Shown here one piece after another: positions 1 to 8,900 of a DNA stretch of 64,000 nt. How positions within the stretch are numbered: the first letter of the stretch is position 1; every line of letters starts with the position of its first letter. Under the pieces are notes generated by a model. It made no database searches. It saw only the letters and a list, made by a program, of their open reading frames with translations, and was not told the DNA's origin. The DNA lies in contig NZ_JABFDF010000003.1 in assembly GCF_013403985.1 (NCBI RefSeq), forward strand, positions 248,001-312,000, in the 5' to 3' direction. The stretch comes from Winogradskyella ludwigii. GTDB taxonomy: Bacteria > Bacteroidota > Bacteroidia > Flavobacteriales > Flavobacteriaceae. The position numbers and the translations under genes were made by a program.

Positions 1-524
1 TCGATTACGATTATCAATTCAAAAATGATGAGTGGAAATCAGTGTCTAGAGAATGTTATAATCGTGGAAATGGAGCAGCAATTTTATTGTATAACCCCAA
101 GAAAGGTTCTGTGATTTTAACTAAACAGTTTAGAATGCCAATTTATGAACAAAATCCACAAGAAGGCATGTCTATTGAGGTTTGTGCAGGAGCAATTGAT
201 AATAATGATGGTGCTTTAGAAACTATAATTAGAGAAACAGAAGAAGAAGTGGGTTACAAAATTAATAATGCTAAGCAAGTATTATCGGCTTATACATCAC
301 CAGGAGCTTTAACTGAAAAAATGTATTTATTTGTAGCAGAATATAGTGATACAATGCAAGTTAATGATGGAGGAGGATTAGAAAGTGAAAACGAAGAAAT
401 TGAAGTTTTAGAACTACCATTTTCTAAGGCTATAGAAATGATAAAAACAGAGGAGATTATTGATGCAAAAACAATTATGTTATTGCAATATGCTCAGATT
501 AATAATTTACTAATTCCTGCGTAG
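1..524 (+). CDS. Nudix hydrolase, NudK (GDP-mannose pyrophosphatase)-like, 5' truncated
   Basis: Nudix hydrolases cleave nucleoside diphosphates linked to another moiety; the NudK branch acts on GDP-mannose and related sugar nucleotides. The frame is open from base 3, upstream of the GTG at 42, and the residues there (DYDYQFKNDEWKSVSRE) fit the conserved N-terminal part of this family, so the true start lies before the window. The Nudix box begins at GAIDNNDG and ends at RETEEEVGY, with the REXXEEXG core intact; the usual glutamate seven residues into the box is aspartate. The segment LLYNPKKGSVILTKQFRMP before it is typical of the NudK/ADP-ribose pyrophosphatase group. The last residues and the stop codon lie inside a short palindromic repeat (513-532). 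The exact substrate cannot be told from sequence. Confidence 0.85.
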   Translation, partial: DYDYQFKNDEWKSVSRECYNRGNGAAILLYNPKKGSVILTKQFRMPIYEQNPQEGMSIEVCAGAIDNNDGALETIIRETEEEVGYKINNAKQVLSAYTSPGALTEKMYLFVAEYSDTMQVNDGGGLESENEEIEVLELPFSKAIEMIKTEEIIDAKTIMLLQYAQINNLLIPA

Positions 525-532
525 GCAGAAAT
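513..532. repeat. Short palindromic dispersed repeat (attcctgc...gcagaaat)
   Basis: This imperfect palindrome of the form ATTCCTGC-GTAG-GCAGAAAT is followed by TTGATG. It resembles the copies at 2602 and 2661. It overlaps the last codons and the stop of the Nudix gene. Confidence 0.5.
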
Positions 533-632
533 TTGATGAAACAAAAAAAGAAAATCAAATAAAACAAATGGTGTTTGATGAGAAATAGTTTTAAAAACTA
601 TTAATGATTTTTTGAGAGATTTAATTACAAAT

Positions 633-657
633 AATGAGATTACCGCTTTCGCGGCAA
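633..657. repeat. Short palindromic dispersed repeat (ATGAGATTaCCGC...GCGGcaa)
   Basis: ATGAGATTACCGC-TTTC-GCGGCAA has the same 5' half (ATGAGATT) and palindromic layout as the reverse complement of the 2602 copy. It ends five bases before the ATG of the next gene, so it could form a hairpin in that gene's leader. Confidence 0.45.
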
Positions 658-661
658 CAAG

Positions 662-1897
662 ATGCAAAAACTAAAACAAGCAAACCTATACAGAAGCGAG
701 CTCATTCCAATAAGTGGGAAACTAGTAGAGCGTTACAACAAATGCTTAAAAACTTTAGGCTTTAAGGAGACAAAACTCACCTCATTTTATATCGATGGAG
801 TAGGTTGGAGTCCTGAGGTTGCAGAAGAGAAAAGCAACATGCATTACTTAAATCATGGAGATGCTAATCCGCATGGTATCATTATTTCACCATTACAAAA
901 AGGAAAACCTGTGTATTTGCCTTTTCATTCTTTCGATAAAGACATGATGCAACATGTGTTTAGAACGCATGGACAGAAAATCAATGATATTACAAGAGAT
1001 TCTGCCATTTGTATAGATTTCGATCAGAATATAGATGTGTTTTACGAACCTTTAGATATTCTAAAATACGATACAATTAATATTACGTTCAGACTTATAG
1101 ATAATCTTGAGCAAATTCAAAAAAAACAATTAAAACTCGTCGATAAATTTAGAAGAGACAATAATTTTATAGACGAAGGCATTCAGGCACAATTACTAGA
1201 ATCGGCTAAGACGTATGGCGATTTGCGTGAAAGAGATTTAGGATTACATGCTTTAAACTATTCAACCAGTTCATTTTACACAAGAGCTTTTAAAGGTGTG
1301 TATTTACTTCGTGATTTTATAAAACCAATCATCGTTTTTGAAGATAAAGAAGCTTATAAAGAAGCCATAAAAGATACCATTCACGATATATTAATTTATC
1401 ATATCGCTCAGCCCGAATTAATAGATAAATTAAAAGATCATATTATTATAGAATGTGATTTAGAGCAAATAGTTAAAACATCAAATTACGAAAGAGTAAA
1501 AAAGTTTGAATTAGCACAGTTTTTAAAAGATACAGAACATCCTATTAATGATATATTATCAGATAATGTACTTTTTAAAAGTTACTTAAATAAAATAGAT
1601 ATTAAGGCTAGAAAACAAGTGATGGGAGTTGAGATATATCTCGAAAAATTAGAACGAAGTAATGCCTATAAAATTGAAGATATTTTAGATCAATCTTTCT
1701 ATTTTGCGTTGCATCAGCCACACTCATCGTTGTCCTCTGCGCATCGCGATTTAATACATAAATTACTCATTAACATAGCACCCAAAGATGTATTATTTTT
1801 GTATTGGTACGATAAAGAACAGTTTTACAAGAATTACGAGACTTGGGAAGATTCTTTTAAGGATTGGGTAATTGAAAGAATCCGTAACAATATCTAA
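662..1897 (+). CDS. Conserved hypothetical protein (possibly DUF6638 family)
   Basis: This 411-residue protein has no signal peptide and no membrane segment, so it is probably cytoplasmic. The N-terminal third has an aromatic-rich part (residues about 40-100, with GVGWSPEV and HYLNHGDANPHGI). The rest is mostly charged helix, ending in an aromatic patch (LFLYWYDKEQFYKNYETW). No catalytic motif is recognisable. From memory it resembles a Bacteroidota-restricted family of unknown function (perhaps DUF6638), which I could not verify. The ATG follows a palindromic repeat by five bases. The two genes downstream on the same strand code for membrane proteins of unknown function and may be functionally linked; the gaps (164 and 94 bases) are too wide to be sure of one operon. 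Confidence 0.7.
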   Translation: MQKLKQANLYRSELIPISGKLVERYNKCLKTLGFKETKLTSFYIDGVGWSPEVAEEKSNMHYLNHGDANPHGIIISPLQKGKPVYLPFHSFDKDMMQHVFRTHGQKINDITRDSAICIDFDQNIDVFYEPLDILKYDTINITFRLIDNLEQIQKKQLKLVDKFRRDNNFIDEGIQAQLLESAKTYGDLRERDLGLHALNYSTSSFYTRAFKGVYLLRDFIKPIIVFEDKEAYKEAIKDTIHDILIYHIAQPELIDKLKDHIIIECDLEQIVKTSNYERVKKFELAQFLKDTEHPINDILSDNVLFKSYLNKIDIKARKQVMGVEIYLEKLERSNAYKIEDILDQSFYFALHQPHSSLSSAHRDLIHKLLINIAPKDVLFLYWYDKEQFYKNYETWEDSFKDWVIERIRNNI

Positions 1898-1924
1898 GTT
1901 TTTTAGACTAATTTTATAAAGGCT

Positions 1925-1948
1925 GTGATTCCATACGTTGTGCGGAAT
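1925..1948. repeat. Degenerate short palindromic repeat (gATTCC...GGAATta)
   Basis: GATTCC and GGAATTA are separated by about ten bases, in the same ATTCC...GGAAT layout as the other short palindromes of this window but with a different centre. It lies in the gap between two hypothetical genes. Confidence 0.3.
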
Positions 1949-2061
1949 TATAGCATTCTGAAATAGAATAAAATAAAACAATAATTAAAGTTGTAAGTAA
2001 ACATGAATTTACGATCGCTAAATGTCGTGTTTCATACTTTTAACTATAAAATTTTTAAACC

Positions 2062-2598
2062 ATGGGAATAGAACTAGTCATATTTATCGCAGCCATTTTA
2101 TTTGGTATATTTCTGTATTGGAGAGAATCCAATGGAAACGGAGCATATCGGTTTTTAAATAAAATAGTAAACAGCAAAGAGCTGCAAATGAGTCCTGATA
2201 ATCCAAAAGGATTTGTTTACCAACGATCACTTTTACCACGGATTATTTTTGTGGTTAGTTTGGTTTTGGTTGCGGCTTTAGTAATTGAATTTTTAACACC
2301 TATTGCTGTGTTTAGTAGTTACAATGGAGTTTCAGCATTTGCGTCTTTTGCAGTAGGAACACTTATAGGAACTTACATTGCTAGTTTTGTAATTAAATCT
2401 TCAGAAGTTATTGAAGAACAAAGTGATTCTTTAGAAGATAAGTTTGATGATGTTGTAGAAAAAGGAAAAGATTTTATTGAAGATTTAAGAACAAGAGAAC
2501 CAAAAGTTGTTGAAGAAGCTAAAAAAGAAATAAAAACAGAACCTGAAGTAGAAAAACAAAGTGCACGTGACCGATTGAAAGATAAGGGTCTTATGTAA
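2062..2598 (+). CDS. Small membrane protein of unknown function
   Basis: This 178-residue protein has three likely membrane helices: residues 2-19, about 56-78 (IIFVVSLVLVAALVIEF) and about 85-108 (SAFASFAVGTLIGTYIASFVI). A charged, glutamate/lysine-rich C-terminal tail follows from about residue 110 and is probably helical. The segment between helices 1 and 2 (about 35 residues) carries polar residues. No enzyme motif is visible. It lies between two other genes of unknown function on the same strand. A structural or scaffolding role is possible, but nothing in the sequence shows it. Confidence 0.75.
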   Translation: MGIELVIFIAAILFGIFLYWRESNGNGAYRFLNKIVNSKELQMSPDNPKGFVYQRSLLPRIIFVVSLVLVAALVIEFLTPIAVFSSYNGVSAFASFAVGTLIGTYIASFVIKSSEVIEEQSDSLEDKFDDVVEKGKDFIEDLRTREPKVVEEAKKEIKTEPEVEKQSARDRLKDKGLM

Positions 2599-2601
2599 CA
2601 A

Positions 2602-2625
2602 ATTCCTGCGGAAGCAGGAATCTCA
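2602..2625. repeat. Short palindromic repeat, left member of a facing pair
   Basis: ATTCCTGC-GGAA-GCAGGAAT is a perfect 8-base-arm palindrome followed by CTCAT. Its reverse complement matches the copy at 2661-2685, so the two copies face each other about 35 bases apart. This is the layout described for REPINs. Confidence 0.6.
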
Positions 2626-2660
2626 TATTTACTTTTACAAAAATGAATATTAATAAAATT

Positions 2661-2685
2661 TGGAGATTCCTGCTTTCTCAGGAAT
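2661..2685. repeat. Short palindromic repeat, right member of a facing pair
   Basis: GAGATTCCTGC-TTTC-TCAGGAAT matches the reverse complement of the 2602 copy with a few changes. It sits directly before the ATG at 2693. It also creates an upstream in-frame TTG at 2660 that should not be taken as the start of the gene. Confidence 0.55.
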
Positions 2686-2692
2686 AAATACT

Positions 2693-4390
2693 ATGATAAA
2701 AAATTATTGGAACAAAGGAGGAAAGCAAAAAGGGATTACAATAGCCTTGGTATTGCTAATATTAGTGTTGTTATTCTTTTTTAGAGACGATTATCAGCCT
2801 GTTTTATTATTTATACGTAAGTACATTTTTATACTATTAACGAGTATACTAATCTTATTCTTAGGTTTACGTAAATTCAGAAAGTCGTCAAGTGTTGGCA
2901 GTCGCTTAGGTATTTTGGCATTGCTTATTATTTTCTTCGGAATTCTATACACCGTTGGTTGGCATTATAAAATGTACGATTATATGAAAACCTATAATGT
3001 TTTTAATAGTCTGAATAAAGTTGAAATAAACGAATTACCCTTAACACAAAATGAACGTATTCAACCATTAAGAAATGTATTTTCTATGGCTAACGAAAGT
3101 GTTGGAGAAACCAAAGATGTTTCCTTGCCGCATTTAGTAAGAATTGGTACAGATAATAAATGGACGATGGCTATTCAGCCCAGTGAAAAGTACGTGATGC
3201 AACAAATGAGTGATAATACAGAAGAGTTATTTGCTGTAAGTAGTACAACGCCATTTCCTCGTTTTTCTAATGAAAACAGAATCGATGTCACATTTTCCAT
3301 TGGTGAATCTTTAAAATTTAGTAGAAACACTTACAATGCCGTTGTGCAACGTTTTAACCCTTGGATGCTATTTAATCATGAACCTAGTGATACATTTTAC
3401 ATGAAGAATGATTCTGGACAATGGGTTCAAGTAGTAAGTTTAATAAAATGGAAAGGCTTCTTTTTTCCTTATCCTAGTTTTGGAGGAGTCATGATCATTG
3501 AAAACGGTGAGCATGATTTTAATGATTATATGGAACGTATTACGATAGGGAAAGGTACTTATGTAAGTCCAGATGAGATTAAAAATTATCCGTTTTTAAC
3601 AAAGCAAAATACGTTATCAGAAAAAGTATCGCAGCTAGAAGCAGAATCGTTAAAATTCTTAGGTGGTTTTAGTGATCCATTACCTTGGAATATGGAAACA
3701 GCTGTAAAAATTCCGTTGATGCCAAAAGATCAAAATCAACAACCTTATGTGACGGATTTTAATTTTTCGGGTTCAAATACAAATGCTTATAATGGCTTGT
3801 ATCATTGGTTTGGCTTAGAACCTGTAGGAAATGAACGTACCAGTTTAAGCTATAGTGTTTTTATTCCAGCAGACGGAACGGATAAATTATACTATTACGA
3901 TCATGCGTCTAAAAAACAAGGTTATGCAGGTGTTTCTGCCATGCCTTTAAAAGTAAAAGAATCGCGAAAAGAATATGATTGGAGTGCGAGTACACCTGTT
4001 GAGTTTAGACCTTATATAAAAAATATTGCAGGTAGAAAGCGTATGTTTTTCTTAGGTACAATATCTTCTATCAGTTCTTCAGATTCACAACAATTTGACG
4101 GTTCTGCAACGCCAGACTTAGTTTTAATTGATAGTGAATATAGAGATGTTATTTGGATAGATGTTAAGCATCCAAGTACTTGGGACGAGGAAGTTTATAA
4201 TCAACTTAATGAAGCTTGGAGAGCTAGTGAAGGGATTGGTTACTTCTATAATGAAAAACCAAAAGATGAAGATATTGTAGAACGTGAAATAGATTCTATG
4301 ATGGCTGTCCCTAAAGTAGAAGATAATTCAGATAAGATTAATGCTTTACAACGTCAGTTAGATTCATTGAAAGCTGCTGGTGGACAATAG
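2693..4390 (+). CDS. Membrane-anchored protein of unknown function with large soluble domain
   Basis: The protein is 565 residues from the ATG at 2693. An in-frame TTG at 2660 lies inside a palindromic repeat and would add eleven unlikely residues. Three membrane helices occupy roughly residues 16-34 (ITIALVLLILVLLFFF), 43-61 and 75-93. They are followed by about 440 residues of soluble sequence rich in aromatic and polar residues, probably outside the cytoplasmic membrane. The last 20 residues (KINALQRQLDSLKAAGG) look like a short coiled coil. No family motif is recognised. It is the last gene of a three-gene plus-strand group and is followed by a good terminator hairpin. Confidence 0.75.
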   Translation: MIKNYWNKGGKQKGITIALVLLILVLLFFFRDDYQPVLLFIRKYIFILLTSILILFLGLRKFRKSSSVGSRLGILALLIIFFGILYTVGWHYKMYDYMKTYNVFNSLNKVEINELPLTQNERIQPLRNVFSMANESVGETKDVSLPHLVRIGTDNKWTMAIQPSEKYVMQQMSDNTEELFAVSSTTPFPRFSNENRIDVTFSIGESLKFSRNTYNAVVQRFNPWMLFNHEPSDTFYMKNDSGQWVQVVSLIKWKGFFFPYPSFGGVMIIENGEHDFNDYMERITIGKGTYVSPDEIKNYPFLTKQNTLSEKVSQLEAESLKFLGGFSDPLPWNMETAVKIPLMPKDQNQQPYVTDFNFSGSNTNAYNGLYHWFGLEPVGNERTSLSYSVFIPADGTDKLYYYDHASKKQGYAGVSAMPLKVKESRKEYDWSASTPVEFRPYIKNIAGRKRMFFLGTISSISSSDSQQFDGSATPDLVLIDSEYRDVIWIDVKHPSTWDEEVYNQLNEAWRASEGIGYFYNEKPKDEDIVEREIDSMMAVPKVEDNSDKINALQRQLDSLKAAGGQ

Positions 4391-4411
4391 AAAATTCAGT
4401 TTAATAGAATT

Positions 4412-4454
4412 AAAAAAGACCTGTCAGATTTTAAAAATCTAACAGGTCTTTTTA
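4412..4454. terminator. Bidirectional rho-independent terminator between convergent genes
   Basis: AAAAAGACCTGT-c-AGATTTT pairs with AAAATCT-a-ACAGGTCTTTTT, with one mismatch. Flanking A and T runs allow it to work in both directions. It lies between the membrane-protein gene on plus and the helicase gene on minus. Confidence 0.85.
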
Positions 4455-4519
4455 CTAAAATTATTTTTTAGGTCAATACTTAATTGAAACTATGCGTATT
4501 AAAACTAGAGTAGAAGCGC

Positions 4520-5869
4520 TTATTTCTTATTACGTTTATTATAATTTTTATCACCTCTAGTTTTCGGCTTTTTATATTTTGCTGCAATTTTAAATTTGTA
4601 AGAACCACCTAAATTTTCTTTAGAATTCTTTTCAGATTTTTCATGAAAAGCAGGTCCAGGAGCGTCTTCATCTCTACGTTTTATAGGATTGTTTCGTTCT
4701 CTAATTTGTGGACGTTCTTCTTCGATTAATTCAGTAGAAATTTCTACACTTTCAGGAATAGAAAGCGTTTCAATTTTCATTTGCATTAATTCTTCAATAC
4801 GTTCTAAACCTTCTTTTTCAGTTTCTGTAGAAAATAAAATGGTATGACCTTCCTTTTCTGCACGACCAGTTCTACCAATTCTGTGCATGTAGTTTTCAGG
4901 ATAATCTGGAGTATCAAAATTAATAACATGAGATACACCTTCGATATCTAAACCACGAGCCATGACGTCTGTAGCCACTAATAAGCGGTTTTCACCTTCT
5001 CTAAATTGCTCTATACTTCGTAATCTATAATTTTGTGTTTTGTTAGAGTGAATAACACAAGATTCATTTGGAAATAATTCTTCTAATTGGTCAAACAAAC
5101 GATCTGCCATACGTTTGTAAGCAACAAAAATTAAGACTTTTGAAAACTCGTCTTCATTTCTAAGTAAATGTTCTAAAAGATTTACTTTAGTATAAAAGTT
5201 TGGCACATCGAAACGCTCTTGCTTAATATTTTCTAATGGAGTACCAGAAACAGCAATGGCTATTTTTTTTGGGTTCTTAAAAAAGTCAGTAATTAAATCA
5301 TCAACATCTTTTGTCATTGTAGCCGAGTACATGATGTTTTGACGACGTTCTGGTAAGATATCAAAGATGTTTAGTAATTGATGTCTAAACCCTAAATCTA
5401 ACATTACATCTACCTCATCAATCACTAATTTTTGAATTGATTTAAGTTGTAAAACACGACTTACAGCCAAATCATATAAACGACCAGGAGTGGCAACAAT
5501 GATATCTTGTCCTTGAGCAACGGCTTGCTTTTGTGTATTAATATTAGTACCACCATAGACACCTAACACACGGTTGTTAATGTATTTAGAGAATTTTTCA
5601 ATCTCGCTAACTACTTGTACAACAAGTTCTCTAGTAGGTACTAAAATAAGTACTCTTGGGTTTTCTTGTTGCGAATATTTAAGGTTTCTTAAAATAGGTA
5701 ACATGTAAGCTAATGTCTTACCTGTTCCTGTTTGTGCTATACCTACCACATCTTTTCCAGAGGCAACCACACTAAATGATTCTGCTTGTATTGGAGTTGG
5801 AGTTGTAAAGCCTAAATCGTCTAAGGCGTTATGTAAAGGTGTATTTAAATTAAGATCTTGAAAAGTCAC
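4520..5869 (-). CDS. DEAD-box ATP-dependent RNA helicase (RhlE-like)
   Basis: This enzyme unwinds RNA duplexes with ATP, in ribosome assembly or RNA decay. The helicase motifs appear in order: Q motif (TPTPIQ, Q28), Walker A AQTGTGKT (45-52), PTREL (78-82), TPGR (127-130), motif II at 151-154, SAT (182-184), and the C-terminal motifs ARGLDI and HRIGRTGR. Motif II reads DEVD instead of DEAD; the catalytic D and E are kept. The length of 449 residues fits the family, including a lysine/arginine-rich tail (NYNKRNKK) likely to bind RNA. It stands alone on the minus strand, convergent with the gene before it. A -7-like TATCTTTG lies just upstream. Confidence 0.93.
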   Translation of the reverse strand: MTFQDLNLNTPLHNALDDLGFTTPTPIQAESFSVVASGKDVVGIAQTGTGKTLAYMLPILRNLKYSQQENPRVLILVPTRELVVQVVSEIEKFSKYINNRVLGVYGGTNINTQKQAVAQGQDIIVATPGRLYDLAVSRVLQLKSIQKLVIDEVDVMLDLGFRHQLLNIFDILPERRQNIMYSATMTKDVDDLITDFFKNPKKIAIAVSGTPLENIKQERFDVPNFYTKVNLLEHLLRNEDEFSKVLIFVAYKRMADRLFDQLEELFPNESCVIHSNKTQNYRLRSIEQFREGENRLLVATDVMARGLDIEGVSHVINFDTPDYPENYMHRIGRTGRAEKEGHTILFSTETEKEGLERIEELMQMKIETLSIPESVEISTELIEEERPQIRERNNPIKRRDEDAPGPAFHEKSEKNSKENLGGSYKFKIAAKYKKPKTRGDKNYNKRNKK

Positions 5870-5886
5870 GTTGTATATTTAAGCTG

Positions 5887-5894
5887 CAAAGATA
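5887..5894 (-). promoter_or_regulatory. Bacteroidota -7 element (TATCTTTG) of the helicase gene
   Basis: Read on the minus strand, TATCTTTG matches the Bacteroidota consensus TAnnTTTG. It would place transcription start about a dozen bases before the helicase ATG. No clear -33 TTG was found. Confidence 0.4.
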
Positions 5895-5923
5895 GTTGTT
5901 AATAAATAACTATGCTAGAACTC

Positions 5924-8900
5924 TTATAAATCTGTAATTAGGGATTCTATTTTAGTTTCCCATTCATCATTATAGTCATCCCAATATGTGTGCGACTCGT
6001 ACATTTTAAGCTTAGAATTTTGAGATATTTTTTCAATGGGACCAACAACACCTATATATGATTCTGTTTCATTTGCATCGTCATCATTATATTGAAATTT
6101 CACCGCATAAAATTCAGCATCGTTTTTCTTAATTTTTTTCAAAATAATAACCTCATCAGGATAACCACCATCTTCACCTACATAATTGTAAAAAGATAGT
6201 TTTGCGAATTCTTTCTCTTTAAGGTATTTCTTGTTTATTTCTTTTGATTTGTTTATTTTAAATAGCGCTTCCATGATTTCAAACCTAAAATATTTATCTT
6301 CTAAATAAGTATTTAATACCGATTCAGAAATCGTTTGGTTATTAAAAACTCTTGCAGTAATAGCCAATAGTCTCAGCCATTTGTCATCCTTACCATTTAT
6401 AAGTTTAGAGGTGATAGCATTGCTAACACTATCATTAGACTTTATGGTATTCATACTTTGTAAATAGGCAACCATTACATTGTAAGAGGTATAATCATAA
6501 TTATCAATACCGTCTTCTGGTAGTGCTTGATTAAAATACACTTCAGAATCCGTAGCGAGATATTCTAGAATCTTATTGTAATTTAATTCTACAATATTAT
6601 CTGTATCTAATTCTGAATCATAAATATTTTTACCTAAGTAAATGATGTCTTTTCTATATTGAGGATTTGGCATAAGCGTTAATAGCTTATCGTAATTCTC
6701 TAAAGCATAACTTAAAGAGTCGTTAAAGGGTTGAAATAAATTATAATCATAAGCCTCTTCCTTTGTAGGAGGATTAGAAAAAAGTAATTCATTATAAAGT
6801 GCTAATGATTTTTCTGATTCAATTGATGGTATAGCAACAAGAATAGCGGTTTTTAAAAGGTCTGATGTTGTAGGCTTGTTATAATATAGTTTAAGAAATT
6901 CTAAAGACGCTTCGTCATTAATTAAAGTAAATTCATAAATGATCTTAGATTTTATAGTCTCACTTTTGTCGTCTGCGAAAGGAAAGTTTAAAGCCTTTTT
7001 TAAGATGGGTAATTCTTGAGCATTAAATTCATAATAATTAAAAGCACCTAATGCTCTGTTATAAATAATGGAATCAGTAGACTTTAAATCTTCAATAATA
7101 TATTTAGCTTTAGATTCTGAAAGCGTAGTTTTAGATGGAACAGCTTTCATCTTAATAGAATTAAAAATTTGCTCAGTAATACCAGAATTTACTTCTTCAT
7201 CGTTAACAAAAGCTTTAGCTAGTTGTATTCTATTAGTGTTGAGCCAAATTCTATTAAACGTTTGAGACTTTGTGTTTTTATCTAATTTGTTTTTAGTAGA
7301 AAACTGTATTATAGAATCTCCATTTTTTACAAAGTATTTTTCGTGAATAATACTATCATTAGCCTCCAAAGAATTCTCCTTATAAAGTTCTAAAATTTCT
7401 TTATAAGATATCAGTTTAAAGTATTTTTCTAAATTACTATAGCCATATTGGTAAAATCCTCCAGTAGTTGGGTTCTTAGAAGAAAAATCATGAGAATCGA
7501 GAATATAAGAATCAACTAGACGTGTAGAGTCTATTGATTCCGTAACGTCATCAAAAAGCACGGCTTTAAAATCTTTATTAGAAGCTTCAAAACTTTTGAG
7601 TTCTGGTTCTGCATAAGGAAGCAAAGTAAAGCTATCAAAAAATGAATTATTCACTGTTGTTTTTTCGGTCTCCGAAAGTTTTTGAGCCAATAACAAATAG
7701 GTTCTATTACCTCTAAAATAGACTCTAGCAATAGAGTGGTATTTGTCTGCTAGAAGTAATTCATATTCGCGACCTTCAAAGCCATCTAAATAAATGATTT
7801 TAGGTTCAGAAATAAGTTTAGCTGTTTGTGTTAATGATGTTTCAGTTCCTTTAAAAGCTTCTTCTGTATCTTGCAGATAATAACCAGATGGCATATCATT
7901 ATATCTAATTAAATAATTGTTCTTATTAGTGTTATCTGTTGCCATGTACAGATTCATAAAATAAGGTTCTCCTTCTGGATCTAATGGATTTGGGTATTCT
8001 CTAGATATATCTTTTGCTTCTACAGGAATGTCTACTGAAAAAGCACCTTGTTCACTTTTAAATTCTTGCCAGTTGCTTATGTAAGCTTTCTTTTCTACAC
8101 CATCTATTGTAATCGAATTTAAAAACCTACTGATATAATTTTCTTCAATTTGATTGGCAGGTGTTTCTGCAGAAAAATAATAGAAATGACTATTTTTTAA
8201 TACAAATCTAGATTTCATTTTAAGACCACCTGGTAATTTACTAATCACAGTGTAGGCATCTTTATCTGTATCTGGCATTTTGTGTTTACTAATAATTTCG
8301 GCATCACGACTTTGTAATATACTACTAATCATGTTTTCCAAAAAAGTGTCTGCTTGCGTTTGCTCTATAGTATAGCCTAAATCAAATGCCATAAATAGGT
8401 AAGTGGTTGTAGTTTGTATATCTCCATAACCATAAAAGGTAAACTTGTCAAAATCTTCCTCATAATTTGGTGCTTTTGGTATTTCAAGATAATAACCCAA
8501 ATCCTGATCTATAAAGTTATGCCAAAGTCCTTTTGAGTTGTCAATTTTATAAGTGTCTGCAACCCCTGTAAATTCTGCATTGGCAACACTAACGCTATAA
8601 CCTTCTTTTTGTAGTAATGCAATAACATTGTCTTCGCCAACTAAATGAGCTGCACCAACTCCTGCAAATAGACTTCCTTTTTTCATGATGTTTATGATAC
8701 TGTTACTCATAACTTTGTTACGTGCTATCATTACATCATCAATAACGTCGAAGTCTTCTATAAATTTAGCAATTTTATCTAAACTACCACTTGCATAAAT
8801 AGTGGTCATTTGTTCCTTAGTTCTATTGATACTATCTAAATCAATATCTAGATTACTTGAAATTTCTTTTCGTTTTCTTTCATCTGTAAGCTTATCAAAA

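Noticed and set aside
2660-2692. Upstream TTG start for the 565-residue membrane protein
   Set aside because: The TTG and the next eleven codons lie within a palindromic repeat; the ATG at 2693 is the sensible start.
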